From contig OZ014414.1 of NCBI GenBank assembly GCA_963965975.1, positions 806,001 to 870,000 of the forward strand: 64,000 nt of DNA, in the 5' to 3' direction. Source of the stretch: Xestospongia bergquistia (Eukaryota; Porifera; Demospongiae; Haplosclerida; Petrosiidae). The notes under the pieces were generated by a model that made no database searches, was not told the origin of the DNA, and saw nothing but the letters and a program-made list of their open reading frames with translations. Of this stretch, positions 46,400 to 60,300 are shown piece by piece. Position numbers and translations under genes: made by a program. Positions within the stretch are counted from its first letter, which is position 1, and each line of letters opens with the position of its first letter.

Positions 46400-47841
46400 A
46401 CAGAATGTGAGTCTTATCAGTAGAGGTAAGGCCAGTACATGCTGCTTCTTTACCAGTGAAGTCAGATGTTATGGGATCCTGGTATAATCAATAATGTCAT
46501 AAGACAGTTAGCTATGATACAATCGATGTTCTTATTAAAGGACTAACTTTCCAATATTTCTCATACGAAGTCTTGCTTCTCTTGGCATTTCTTCTTCCTC
46601 TTCACTCTATTAAGTAAATTGTTAGTAATTAATAGTAAATTGTTAGTAATTAATAGTAAATTGTTAGTAAATTAATAGTAAATTGTTAGTAAATTAATAG
46701 TGGATTTCATTTGTTAATGTAATGATGCATCCTAACAATATGATGTTAATATCAGTTATATATATACTGTCTAAGTGATGTTCAAAAAGTTTAGAGTAAA
46801 AGGACAGGCAAGGCTGGGATCATCTAACTGATACAAAATGCTTAAAGACACATAAACTAACCATGCTACTACTATATTGCTGTGTGCCTCACATCATTTC
46901 CAAATGCATCAGCAACTGTCTTTGACACTTCTTGATCAAGTTTTGGTTTCTTTGTGACTTCAGTCTAAAGATGGAATTTTTTCCTATATAATATATAGTG
47001 TTTTATCTGGCACTTACCTGTGTTTTGAGTTTTACACTAATAGTAGGTCCGGTACGTTTTCCTTTGAAACCTTTTGAAAAGTTCATCTTAATTGGCTTGG
47101 AATCATCCTTTCGGCTTTCAAATGACGACTTATCATTAATAGAGTTTTTAATAACTTCAACTTTTTTAGAGTTCTTTTCCCGTATAGTTTCAGATTTACC
47201 AGTGTTCTTGCTTAAAGGAGGTTTTTCGTGATTTGGTTCATTATCAGATAATGTCATTTCTTGATTGGATGCAGTTGGACTTGCTAAACTGGTTTGACTA
47301 GTTTTATTACCAGTAGTATTTGTCTGATGTTGTTGTGCCCAAGTTGGTATATATAAAGGAACTGCAGCTGGAGGTGTGGATAAAAGGCCATCTCCCTGAG
47401 AAGGGGTTAAAGTAGAGGGGTGTGTCTCAGTAGACGTAGACGAGTAATAAGAATAGGGGTATTGATAAGTTGATTGTGTCAATTGGTTTGATGGTGTAAC
47501 GACAGGTTGGTGAGGCAAGAGATGACCACTAAGGGGAGGCGGTTGCCTTGGAGGTGGAGGAGGTATGTGGCCAAGTGGAGGAGGTACCAATGGTACTGCC
47601 GTTGATGACGTCTGCTGGAGAGGGAAATTCGGACCTGTGAAAGTGGTGCACTACCAAAGATAATACCGTATTACCTCTAACCAATTTCTATTTAACATGA
47701 ATGCATAGTCGATTCTGTTAATATTCAAGTATTATATTTAGTAGACAATATTAACTCAATTAAATTATAAATCAGATGACGATAATGTCACGTATTACAT
47801 ACATAAATGAACTAACCACTCGTACGTTGAACAGGATTCAT
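46400..47841 (-). CDS. PCNP: PCNP-like nuclear protein, Pro-rich N-terminus
   Basis: Minus-strand exons are 47841-47817 (MNPVQRTSG), 47634-47018, 46964-46893 and 46606-46548, with phases consistent. The start ATG is at 47841. The N-terminal ~100 residues are rich in Pro, Ser, Thr and Tyr (PPPLGHIPPPPPRQPPP). A charged Lys/Ser segment follows, then KMNFSKGFKGKRTGPTISVKL, VSKTVADAFGND and SEEEEEMPREARLRMRNIGK. The last three match in order the conserved core of PCNP (PEST-containing nuclear protein) as I remember it, including the EEMP..A..RM+NIG block. The C-terminal exon is unresolved. A downstream frame, DPITSDFTGKEAACTG (about 46484-46402), resembles the expected continuation but is one base out of phase with the donor at 46548. 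The direct splice would end the protein after three residues. The long Pro-rich N-terminus is not in the vertebrate protein. Confidence 0.6.
46611..46702. repeat. ~20-bp tandem repeat, 4-5 copies
   Basis: Units of TAAATTGTTAGTAATTAATAG, some with one extra A, lie just upstream (minus sense) of PCNP-like exon 4, in its intron. Confidence 0.85.
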
Positions 47842-48319
47842 GCTTTCTTTAACATAATCCAAAGGTGGGGCCTTTAGTATTAATAACCACACCTAAAACA
47901 GCTAGCACTAACAAGGAACACGCCTATTTATTACAAGTTGCAATTGCTTTGGTTAAGCGTGGGAAGAAAGAAGCCGAGTTGTTAATACAGAGGGAGGATC
48001 TAACGGCTATGATTTGCATCCTTCTAAATTTACTGAAAGGCTTCTAAGTTTTCAATTCAAATACTGTAAACGCTAAGATCGACCAGTGATTTGTGGTACT
48101 AGCGGAGACTGGCGACCGCGTGTCTGGTAAATCGTTCTACTGATACGAGCGTGCCAAGAGCACTAAAGATTGTTCTGTCATAAAGGAGGAAGCTATAAAA
48201 TAGAAGATACTAAAGATTTAAATTGCTAATAAAGATTTCTCCTAAAAGCACCTGGTTCTACATTGAATGTCTATATCAAGAAATTAGTTTGTGGAGTTGT
48301 GTTGACAAGATTTGCAGAG
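47842..48319. promoter_or_regulatory. Divergent promoter region between the PCNP-like and SASH1-like genes
   Basis: Only 478 bp separate the two start codons. The middle is less AT-rich than elsewhere (CGACCGCGTGTCTGG near 48111). I see no TATA box in a clear position. An open stretch at 47865-48047 has no support as a gene. Confidence 0.5.
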
Positions 48320-51300
48320 ATGTCAGAAAACTGGAGCACTAAGGAATGGTTGAAAAGCTTTGGACTTGAGCAATACTATCATTGTTTTATAGAAAATGGC
48401 TATGAAACTAGAAAACTGTGTGCCAATCTCAAAGATGAAGATTTAAATGAAATGAACATCACAAACACAATTCATCGTGGTGTATTCTTCAACCAAGCTG
48501 AGTTGTTAAAAGCAAGCGGTGGAGACTCTCCTGGAAAAACCTCAAGTGGAGGATCATCACCTAGAGGAAAAGTACCCACGAATGGTGGAGGACACTCACC
48601 CAGATTAGGACATTTACGAACTCTGCCAATACACAATTCACCAGTACCTAACGGAGAAAAAATAACTGTCATCGACAACATGGGCACGTATACAGCAGTA
48701 TTTGACGATAAAGAGTTAAAAAAGAAAAAAAAGAAATTTCCACGCTCTCCAAAATTACCCCAAAAGAAAGCATCTGTCCCAGACAAACCTGAAATTCAAC
48801 TTCATAAACCTGTCAAACCGGTTGATAGAAGTCCCTCATATCCTGGAACTCATACAGTACATAAGACGGCTCCTGTTCCACCTGTTTTACCTGCTCCTGT
48901 GACTGGTGCTCGTGTCAAGATGACTAAACTCCAATTGAAGTTCAAAATAAAGGACTTTTTAGCTCGCGACAATATCATACTATCTGATCCACAATACAGC
49001 GGAAATGTGAGTTGTAACTAAAGGAATAAAATGGTTATTAGAATAACAGTGTGTACTAAAATATGCATTTATTCTTGTTTAATTACACGGTGCACATTCA
49101 TTAATACAATTTGTCTCTCCGTCTATCTTTCTACAAATCCATAAATCCTATTTATCTTATCAATCTATGTTGCATGTTTATGTGTGTATGGATAAAAAAA
49201 TGTTGTTGTTGTATATCATTGTTTGTAAATTGATATCTTCTGGTGTAGAACAATTTAATGTTGTGTTTGAAAACTTCCGTGTCAATGTAAAGAATTATAT
49301 TTACTGTGCAATATATATTGATGATGATGTAATGTGTATTGGAGGGATAGTCAGATTAATATAGAGAAAATAAGGTATATAGGATTTATAGACAGATGTA
49401 CAACCAGGTGGATAGTCAGTTGATATGGAAAGCTGAACAAACAAAATTAAGTTAATCAATGTATTATATTAAACTCTCAAATAGCTTTGATGGTAAAATT
49501 GAATTATATTATGTAATAGTAGTGATGATATCATTATATAATTAACGGAATGAAGGAACGGTTCTCATGAATAGGACAAGCCTTTAGGGATTCCAGATGA
49601 GGTTCTTCTCATATGTGACTCACAGCTGCAATATTGTGGTTGTTAAGAGGATGACCCTCAGTTTAACCACTGAGAGGATACCAGATGTACAAGTTTGACC
49701 ATACTATCCCATGTGCATGTATGTCTGTTCATCTGTCACACATCATTGTGGTATATACCAGGTAATTCTAGACTATTGTTAAAATACACTGTTACTACAT
49801 CCTCTTGGTAGTGCTAGAGGTCACTCTTATGGCTATATCCTGTATTTTTTGTAGTAAATATATTTCTGTTATGTGGTGACTAGCTTATTTTGTACTCCAT
49901 TAAGTTGTTATAAAATGTCTGAGTTGACCTACATATGCACACATAGTTAGTATATAGGAGAATATTCAAGACCTGTTGACTACCAACATGTATAAAACAT
50001 ATTATTATCAGTAGTATTCACTCGAGAATACTTGACCCATATACTGCTGACTAGTCTCATATTTTATTAATACATATTTGACCTGATTGGTCATTCAAAA
50101 CTGAAGTGCTTTTAATATAGTCATAACATATTAAGTTAATTACTATGTCTCTGTAAAGTAATTGAGAGGGTGTTGTCATGGTTTACTTTGGTGACTGTGG
50201 TGGCAGCATGGATCACTGTGGTAAGTCCTAGACACTCACTTGTCTAGTAAACATCATTCCACTCTAATGCTATTCTAGAGGTTACTAATGGTCACATTCT
50301 TATATCACTAAGTCATCGGGTATGTACTGAGGTCTAGTAGTCAAGAGTTTATTAGTAGTAGTCACTGTGTTGAGCGCTATTATAAAGTTGAAGCATTACT
50401 CTATTGTCCTTTGCTGTGTGTGATGTTTTCTGTATAAGGTTGTTGGTATGTTATTAAGCAATTTGTGCATGTAGGGAACCATTCCAAAAATGATGTCACA
50501 CTGGTACACTATGACAATGTGTTACTATTTTGATGTAACACGTCAATGTTTGAAGTTGTACTAGTTTCTAGTTAGCACATAATGGTTTTCTTTTTCTAAT
50601 GTCATTAAATTTCCCTCTGCTCTGGTATCCACCTGTATATAATTCATTTATACCAATATGCCTGTTGTCTGTTTAGAGAAAAGGAAGTTATAATGTTCTG
50701 TTTTTTGTCTGTTATTTCTTCATCTATCTATTGATTTATCAATACATGCATTGTTTTTTATCCACTAGTCTATCGTATCTTCATTTGTAAGGCTACTCAC
50801 TTGAAACTTGATACTAACCAGTAAAACATTATCTAACACTTCATTTAATATCTAGAGTAAAGAGATGCCACATTACTGAATTTTATAGTTAATGGACTCA
50901 TTTTCTAATGGCTTCGCTAATCATGCACCGTGACCGAACCAGAGATTGGACAGAAATAATATAGATGAATGGCCATTGGATTGATGCACAATGACTTAGT
51001 GGATGAAAGGATGAACAAATAAATATTGGCACAACTCAAATAAGTGCTGATCTATAGTATTGTCAGTTTACATAATACATAGTGTTAAAGAGACAGGTGA
51101 CAGGCTGTCATTATGTAGTAACAGGAGACAACCAAAAATAATGGCTTTGCAGTTATTGGAATATGATAGCATATTTCTAGCTATTAGTTGGTATGTAATG
51201 GACTTATTGTGGCCAACTGACAGCTGGTCAATTTGTTTGAATATATATATTGTATTACTTCTACAAATATTGCGTGTGTGTGTGTGTGTGTGAGTGTGTG

Positions 51301-54300
51301 TGTGTGTGTGTGTGAATAGAAACAAGAAGGATGGAGAGTACATTAAACTATTAATAATACATGTACATGTAATATTGGTAATACAAGCATGGACATGTAT
51401 ATTTAACTAGATTTGTTAAGTTAATATAAACAAGACACCTGGTTTTGTTGTTGTAAACAATACCAGGTGTTTTAACTCACACTGCGTCATTCCTAGAAAT
51501 AACAATTGTGATATAATTCTCTAAAACATTGCACCATTATAAATACTAATAAGAGTATAGTTACATCTTTTCTTACTGACAATATCAATAAACATTACTT
51601 TCTCTGACATGATTATTTTTTCTTCCATTATGTTATTGTTACTTCTATAGGATGGTACTGCCAATGACAGTTATCTTATTCAGTTGGCAGAAGCTTATGC
51701 TGAAGAGCTAGAACTAGAAGATTTGAATGTTTTTGATGCATTAAAGGATGTTTGGAGATATGTTAACAATGAGAAGAGTGATTATGTTTTGCCAAAATCT
51801 GTAAGTTCATTATAATTGTCCTAATATTAGTGTATAGAAGCTACATTAGTCATCGTTGTAAGTACTAGTATTTATTACGCTTGAGTGAACTTATAAGCAA
51901 AGGATCATCTATTTTATTTGATATTAATTGTAGTAATGATAGCATACCGTTCTATACAACATAGTAAATATGAAATCAACAACAATATCAGAGATTGGAT
52001 AGTGATTGTTGAAACCTCTTGCATTCACTTTCTTGAAACCTTAAACAGCAAAGAAATAACAATATTTTGGACAGACTTTCAACCAATGTGTATACTTTCT
52101 CACAGTGCTGCGGTCATTATGTAGACATCAATGGTGTTTTGTAAGCTAAAGATAAGACAAATAGGGTTCATCTTGAAAGTTTTTGAATGGTGGTTCCATT
52201 TATAACATCAACAATTACGCAACAACTTTTCCTTCTCAATACTAAACCACAATGATCTAGGACAACTACCATTACCCATTAGTAATATCTAGAGTAGTGA
52301 TCATCAGTACTTACCACAATGACCTAGGACAACTACCATTTGTAATATTTAGAGTAGTGAACATCAGTACTTACCACAGTGACCTAAGACAACTATATTA
52401 GTAATGTCTATACTAGTGAGCATCAGTACTTACCACAATGACCTAGGACAACTACTATTAGTAAGATCTAGACTAGTGAACATCTGTACTTATCACAATG
52501 ATCTTTGGATAGCTACCATTAGTAAACTCTAGACTAGTGAGCATCAGTACTTATCACAATGATCTTGGATAGCTACTATTAGTAAACTCTAGACTAGTGA
52601 GCATCAGTACTTACCACAATGACCTAGGACAACTACTATTAGTAAGATCTAGACTAGTGAACATCTGTACTTATCACAATGATCTTTGGATAGCTACCAT
52701 TAGTAAACTCTAGACTAGTAAACATCAGTACTTACCACACTAACTTAGGATAGTTACCATTAGTAAACTCTAGACTAGTGAGCATCACTTCTTATCACAG
52801 TGACCTTGGATAGCTACCATTACAAGGTCAAGACTAATGCACGTCAATAAGCACTTGTGTAGACAGCGTGTAGACACATATTAGTTACCATGGCAATTAT
52901 ACAGTAATTACTATATTAACTACATTACACCTGTCAGTAGTATGCCTCTTAATGACAATGTGTTGTCTTAGTTGACAACTATGAAATTGTCAGCCAGCCC
53001 CCATGCTATATAATGCTAAAAGGTCAAGAATATATTACATGATCTAAAGAATAGTAGTTCAATGATCACACAATAAATTTCATAGTACAACGTTAAACCC
53101 AATAAAATTAATTTTTCATATGTCTGTTTAAAGTAGTAGTACTTTCATTTTTAACCCTTACTGCTTACTGCACGGCTGAGGGTTACAGTCCTTCCTTTGT
53201 ATGTGTGTGTTATGTTAGTAGTTTTGTTTTTTTATTATTAAGCTTGTACAAGTACACAAGTACAGAAAGTAGTTAATAGATTCAGCTGACATAATAACAT
53301 TTATGGTTAATTTGTTTATATGAATGATACAACTAATATTATCGTTGGTAAGAGTGTCATTATATGTATATACTATTTAATGCTTTAAAATAACACACCT
53401 GATCTAAATTTTGTAGTTTCTGATTTGATAAGCACTAATATGGCATCCCTTGTCATTACATACCCACGTTGTTTTTTGTAATTACTGTAAATCGTTTCTA
53501 TAGGATGTTCCTATTACTATGCTCAACTATATTGTCTTTATCTTTTGTATAGCACTCCAATACTCCATCTACTGGTTCTAGTGTAGGTGGATCATCATTT
53601 CCTGTCTTTCAGGAAGTGGAGAGTAATTATAGCGTAAGTAGACAATTATATGTTTATCCATCTTTAATACAGCTGCTTATTTATGTAATCATCTGTCTAT
53701 CAATTTTTATATGTTTATTCTTTCATTCATCTATACATCCATTCCTCCATCTATGCATCCATTCCTCCATGTATACATCCATTCCTCCATCTATGCATCC
53801 ATTCCTCCATCTATACATCTATTACTTCATTCATCCATCTATTCATTCTAGGAACCATTTGACTCTACACAAGGGCCACCTAGACCGCCTATAAAACCAA
53901 AAAAGGTATCATATCCCAAAATAGAGTAATCTTTAATTATTGTTAACTTAATTTCTTTCTGGTTAGGATCATTGTAAATATTATATTACTTTGTTTTCAT
54001 TACAATACTTATAAGTATATAAACTGACATAGTAATATCCACATGACCATATTTGATTTTATATATATGTAACTGCGATATTTAAAAAAAAACATTTTCT
54101 GTTTGCTAAAAAGTAACATAGCTTATCAAAGAACTTGCCCAAGTATACTCTAAATGTTGTCTTAGCAACCTAGGATAATTACAATTAGAAGCTCTAGACA
54201 AGTGAACATCAGTATTTACCACAATGACCTAGGATAGTTACCATTAGTAAGCTCTAGACCAGTAAATATTTGTACTTACCAGTGACCTAGGATAGCTACT

Positions 54301-57300
54301 ATTAGTAAGTTATAGACTAGTGAACATCAATACTTACCACAGTGACCTAGGATAGGTACCATTAATATACTCTAGACTAGTGAGCATCAGTACTTACCAG
54401 TGACCAGGATAGCTACCATTAGTAAGTTATAGACTAGTGAACATCAATACTTACCACAGTGACCTAGGATAGGTACCATTAATATACTCTAGACTAGTGA
54501 GCATCAGTACTTACCAGTGACCTAGGATAGCTACCATTAGTAAGTTATAGACTAGTGAACATCAATACTTACCACAGTGACCTAGGATAGGTACCATTAA
54601 TATACTCTATACTAGTGAGCATCAGTACTTACCAGTGACCTAGGATAGCTACCATTAATATACTCTAGACTAGTGAGCATCAGTACTTACCAGTGACCTA
54701 GGATAGCTACCATTAGTAAGTTATAGACTAGTGAACATCAATACTTACCACAGTGACCTAGGATAGGTACCATTAATATACTCTAGACTAGTGAGCATCA
54801 GTACTTACCAGTGACCTAGGATAGCTACCATTAGTAAGTTATAGACTAGTGAACATCAATACTTACCACAGTGACCTAGGATAGGTACCATTAATATACT
54901 CTAGACTAGTGAACATCAGTACTTACCAGTGACCTAGGATAGCTACCATTAATATACTCTAGAACATCAGTACTTAGTGACCTAGTATCACTACTATAAT
55001 AATACTACAATTATTATCAAAGTGTAAACAGATTATCTATATTACTAATGTTTGCATGTACATATTAGTTTTGCATAGTAGAATTCTTATAACAGTGGTA
55101 TTACTAACTAAGTTTATTTATATATTACCATATAATTGGATTACCTCCTGTAAGCTCACTGACTCCAATGTACAAGTAGCACAGCTGGTAGGAACATTGG
55201 CTTCGTTTCAAGGGATAACTTCTCATTGCTATTATTACTCCCTCGCCTGATTCACTGTCAACAGAGACCATTGATATGTATTGATCGCTTTATGATGTTT
55301 GTTTACTAGAACTAGCAGGCTATTTGTATCACCTACATGAGTGTTCACACCCCAATTCATTTCTTGTTAATAAACCAATCTGTTCCACTTTTATTTAACA
55401 ACCCATCTGCCATTAGTACATTCTTTATGTACAACTCCATCCATCTCTGCATCCATGCATGCATATCTATACATTTGTCCATCTCATTTGTTAACCAATT
55501 TTTACTCTATCATGTAATATTGTCTTGGATATAGTCACTGTGATAAGCATATGTGGTAACTTATTAAGACTAGATCTCCTACATGATATTCCATAAATGG
55601 ACTTACAGTATTCTCTGCCAAAAGCATGTTTATCTGAATACAAACAAAGGCATACATGTACATGTATGTGTACATGTACACGAACATGTAAATGTACATG
55701 TACATGTTTGTGTACAACAATGCATGGATTCTCATACTTAAGCTCAGGTATATGCATAAGGTCAGGAGTCCAGAGGTACCTCACAGATCTTGATAAGGTC
55801 TAAATATATATCTTATCCAAACTATAGTGTTAATGTATCATTGATGTGTATTCTCTGACTATATGTATTACTAGGAAATACATAAACATATCACCAGTTA
55901 TCAGCAGTAGTTATGTTAGACTTACCTTATCAAAGGCTCATATAATATTCCATTTCTTTTGTTATTCTTGTAACACCTATAAGGATTCTTCTTAAAAGTT
56001 GTAACATACTTATAAGAGTTTCATTTAGGAACACATGATCTCAAGTTTGACTCAGTTCTAATTAATTACTCTTTATGGTTACCATAGAGACAGTTGCTAT
56101 CCTCCCTATGTCATAACTTAATTTACACTTTACCTTGAACTATTAGTTCTAATATTGACACACATATACATGATGATATCACGCACAGATACATGTACAT
56201 AACGAATAATAAGAATTTTAAGAATAATACTAAGAATTGCTTTTTATGACTTATTTCAAATAGTTTAATTGTTCTTGTTACCATAGTGAAGTATCATTAT
56301 TCAACTAACTTATTAATATTGAACACTCACATATCTTTTTTAATTTTTTTAAAATTTGTAGCCTTTTGGAGAGAATTCAAGTGGTGAACCAAGTGGGAGT
56401 GGTCAACGAGTTCCCAAAGTCAGTTGTAATGATGTCTTAATGATATCAAATGATGTCATATTTCATCATCTATAGAATATTCCTCCAATAATGCAATCAC
56501 CAGCTGGACAAAATAGTGATTACGCTGTAAGTTTTAATATAATCACTCATATTTGACATATGTGTTCTTTTCTCTCAGGATCCAATTGATATCATTCCAG
56601 CTATTGAGCAACCCATTATTGTTAAATCAAGGTAATGACAAGATTAAAAATGTAGACATTGACATTTATAACTTCTTAACAGCCCAGACAAAATTAAGAA
56701 AGCTCCAGTTGTACCCAGCAAGCCAAGTATGTTGATACATTTATCATCAATCATTCGATCATGTACTGATTTGGAATTTTGTCTGTATATGGTATCAATT
56801 TTTTGGGAAAATGTTAATTTTATTTGGGACTGTATGATGTTCATTTGTAATCATAGTAGTTGATGATATGATTCTCTCTTTAGACTTCCCTAATACTGTA
56901 GAAAGAGCATCAAAAACTTTACCTACACCAGGTAATATTCAACTCTCATCTTTAACATACTTTTAATTTTTTAATAATAGCTTCTCCAAATCCCTCAACT
57001 CATTCGTCATCATCTGATGATGGTCCTTACAATCCACAAAAATCACCTCAGTCGAAACGAAATTGGAGCCCATTTCATCGAGGTAGCAAAGATGTTGAGA
57101 CAACAAAACCACAACAACAAATTGGTGTACCTCTTCCTGGTTTACATGAAGTAAAGAGACTTGGTGGTTCAATGGAAGATATCTCAGTTAAAAAGGTATT
57201 TTTTAAAATTTTTGATTTATCATTGATTCAATTTCCTTGCAGTCTCCATCAGTAGCCTTCCGTATTGGTAAAGAAAGACCTTCTCGTCAATCTATGCCTC

Positions 57301-60300
57301 CTTCAGAGTTGGATATTCCTAAAGGACTTTCTCGAAGTATATCCTCGAATCCTGGTGAGTTCAAACATATAATAAATGATAAGTAAGCTGGCTTGCACTT
57401 TGACTGTATTTTTGTTCTTTAAATGCTAAATAAACAAAACATTTTTGATTGATTAAAAGCTTTTTGTTTAATCTCTCTGTCTCTCTCTGTCTCTCTCTCT
57501 GTCTCTGTCTCTCTCTCTTTCTCTCTCTCTCTCTAGCTTCTCTTTACCAACAAAATGTCCAAGCTGACAGTAAAAAAGTAAAAAAGAGTTTTAAATTTAA
57601 AAAATAACATTAATACTAATTGTATTTTGACAATATGTCTTATATATTTTAATCACTCTAAAGTCTACACTTCAGAATTGTTGCACTAACATGTTTAGTG
57701 GTTTATTCTATTATGTATTCAAAATGTTTACCAGACCCTTTCTTACTCCAGACATTAAGTCGGTCACAGGAGTCACTCAATAAACTCCAGTCCCACCTAC
57801 CTATGAGGCAATTATCATTCAAAGAAGAGGTTTGTACAGTTACTATGCTCACCTGTGTTTGTCTAAGCTATGAATACACTTAAGTATGACTGTCATGTGA
57901 CTTACACGTAGTAGACATTTAGTAGACATATGATTTGCAAATGCACATGTATTAATTCCACTATTTGTATGTACATGTAGATTTAAGTACTATGTCTGTA
58001 TACTATGCAATTTTGTTAAACTGTCATAACTGTTACATTATTCCTAGCAGCTATCTACTAATACCTTAATACCTTTGCTTATGATTGTTATGTTTACTCA
58101 AAGTGAACTCCTGAGATGCAACATACATATATACCTCATAGCTTTTTAGTTATGGTAACGTTTTTGTAGCAATGTAATCCAATCTTATTCACAGCTTACT
58201 ACAGTGTAGTGTATTAAAGAACACAGAGTTGTACAACTTGTATGTTATCAAAGACCTTAATGTGATATCGTCACTACAATTATTTAGACTATTCATATTT
58301 GAATACTATCTCACGTGACATCTATATAAAGTACTGGTATATTAATTTAGGCCTCAAGTGACACAGATACGTCTCCTGTCCAAAAGAGATCAAGTCGTGT
58401 CAAAGGTTTAACGGTTGTCAACCGGTCAAGCTCAGAATTTGAGGTAAAAAAGGTGTTTGATCACAAGATATTATAACTGTAAATTCATTTTAATAGTCAA
58501 TTCATTGGCTTATATCCACAATATACAATAGAATAATATATAATATATATACTAATATACTATATCACTGTAGTTGTCAACTATGCTTGAAGTACACATT
58601 GATGGCCAAGATAAACCTGTTATCTTTCAGAAGCTTCCAAACTCTGATCGCCTTAGTAATGATGAAGAAAAGAATGAGATGGCAGCAAAAGATAAAGGCA
58701 AAGAAGATAAGAAGGTATGTTTATAAAAGACCTTTTATATTTTCAAGTAGCATACAAATTGATTTATAATATACTTATGAATTTGGAATACTTAATCTGC
58801 TGGAACATGCAGCTTAACTACTATTGTTCAGAACTGCCTAAGAGTTTAGCGTACCATTAGTGTAGTAGAGAAATAACCCTAAACTTAGGATCAGTTATGG
58901 TTTTCTTACATCTCATTTACTTCTTTAGAAATCCAGTCTTCTTAGAAGGCTTTTCCACACGAAAAAAGACAAGAGTAAAACACTCAAAGAGAACTCTAAA
59001 TTTCACACATCTTCTGTGAGTAACCAAGCTGACAGTGATGTTGATGGAGAGAGAAGTGGTTTGACTGTCTCTACAAGTATGCCTGATATTGGTAAGTCAT
59101 CAGTAGAAAATGCTTGCATTATACATGTGTAATAGATACTATATGTATAAATTGTTAATGGTGATACAATAGATCAGTGTTTAAATTAAAGCAACTATTA
59201 TAAGGTTGTAGGATATTAAGTTGCTGACAATTTAAAAATGCTAACTTAATGTCTTTGTATCATTATATAGCAAATGCCGCAATTCATTCTGAATACGCAG
59301 AAGTCTTTGATAATGTTCAACCTAGTTCAACCACATCAACACCCCCTCAGTTACCTACTAGAGCACGGCCTCACTCAGCAAAATCATCTCAGCGAGTCCA
59401 AAAATCACCTGGTTCTTCCCCTCCTATCGCTCATCACAAACTAATGATCAAGTCTGATTCAACAAGCTCAAATGAAATCATACATTCCACGATTCCCACT
59501 GCTAAAGATGGTAGTGACATTATCGACATACGTATACCTACTCCTCCATACGATGAGCCTTTTGCACTTCTTCCTAATATGGACAAACAAAGTTCAGCTC
59601 CTCAAAGAAATGATCCTGCTTCTGTTTCAAAAGCTAAAAGTTCCAGATCAGACTCAATTAAGTTTATTTCACCTGAAAGACGACGCCATCTTTCAATAGA
59701 TGATGTTCATAGAAACCCAAATGTTGTGAATGAAACAGATCCTTGTTTCGTAATAATGAGTAATCAAACTGAAGATAGTCAAATTGGCCTAGAAACCACA
59801 AGCCCTAAACCTAATGTTGAGAACATTATAACTGAGACCACACCCCCCAATAGTGCGAAACTTGAAGACAACGTTCCAATTCAAAACCAATATGATGACC
59901 CATGGAAGCCTCTTATGAGACCAAAACCAAAAGCACGAAAGTCTAAAAGTTTTTCACCTGAGAGCCAAATACCAAGCGAAAGTGGAAGTTTAAAACAGAG
60001 GAAAGGAAACCGACCTCCATTAGCACAAAAACCTGTTGGTCTTCGGTCATCACTTGGAGAAACACCTTCTTCTGTAGAATCCTCTCCAAGCCACAGCTTA
60101 GCAGAAACATCAGATTCAACCACTTCTAGTCCCTCAAGATTATCTTTTGACATTTCTAGCCCGGTTAAAATTGCAGCCCCTCCTAAACCAACTCGAAAGA
60201 AAGCTAAGCCAAACGAGATGACACCACCTCCACTAGATGAAGTACCCTCATCATCTGAAGACAAACAATCATCATTTGATTATCATGCAGTGATGCCAAT

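Noticed and set aside
47865..48047. 60-codon plus-strand frame between the PCNP-like and SASH1-like genes
   Set aside because: Starts without ATG and lies in the shared 5' region. No homology recognised.
53616..53894. 92-codon frame rich in SIHPFLH
   Set aside because: Translation of the CATCCATTCCTCCAT minisatellite. It overlaps SASH1-like exon 3, intron 3 and exon 4 in a frame that the splice phases do not use.
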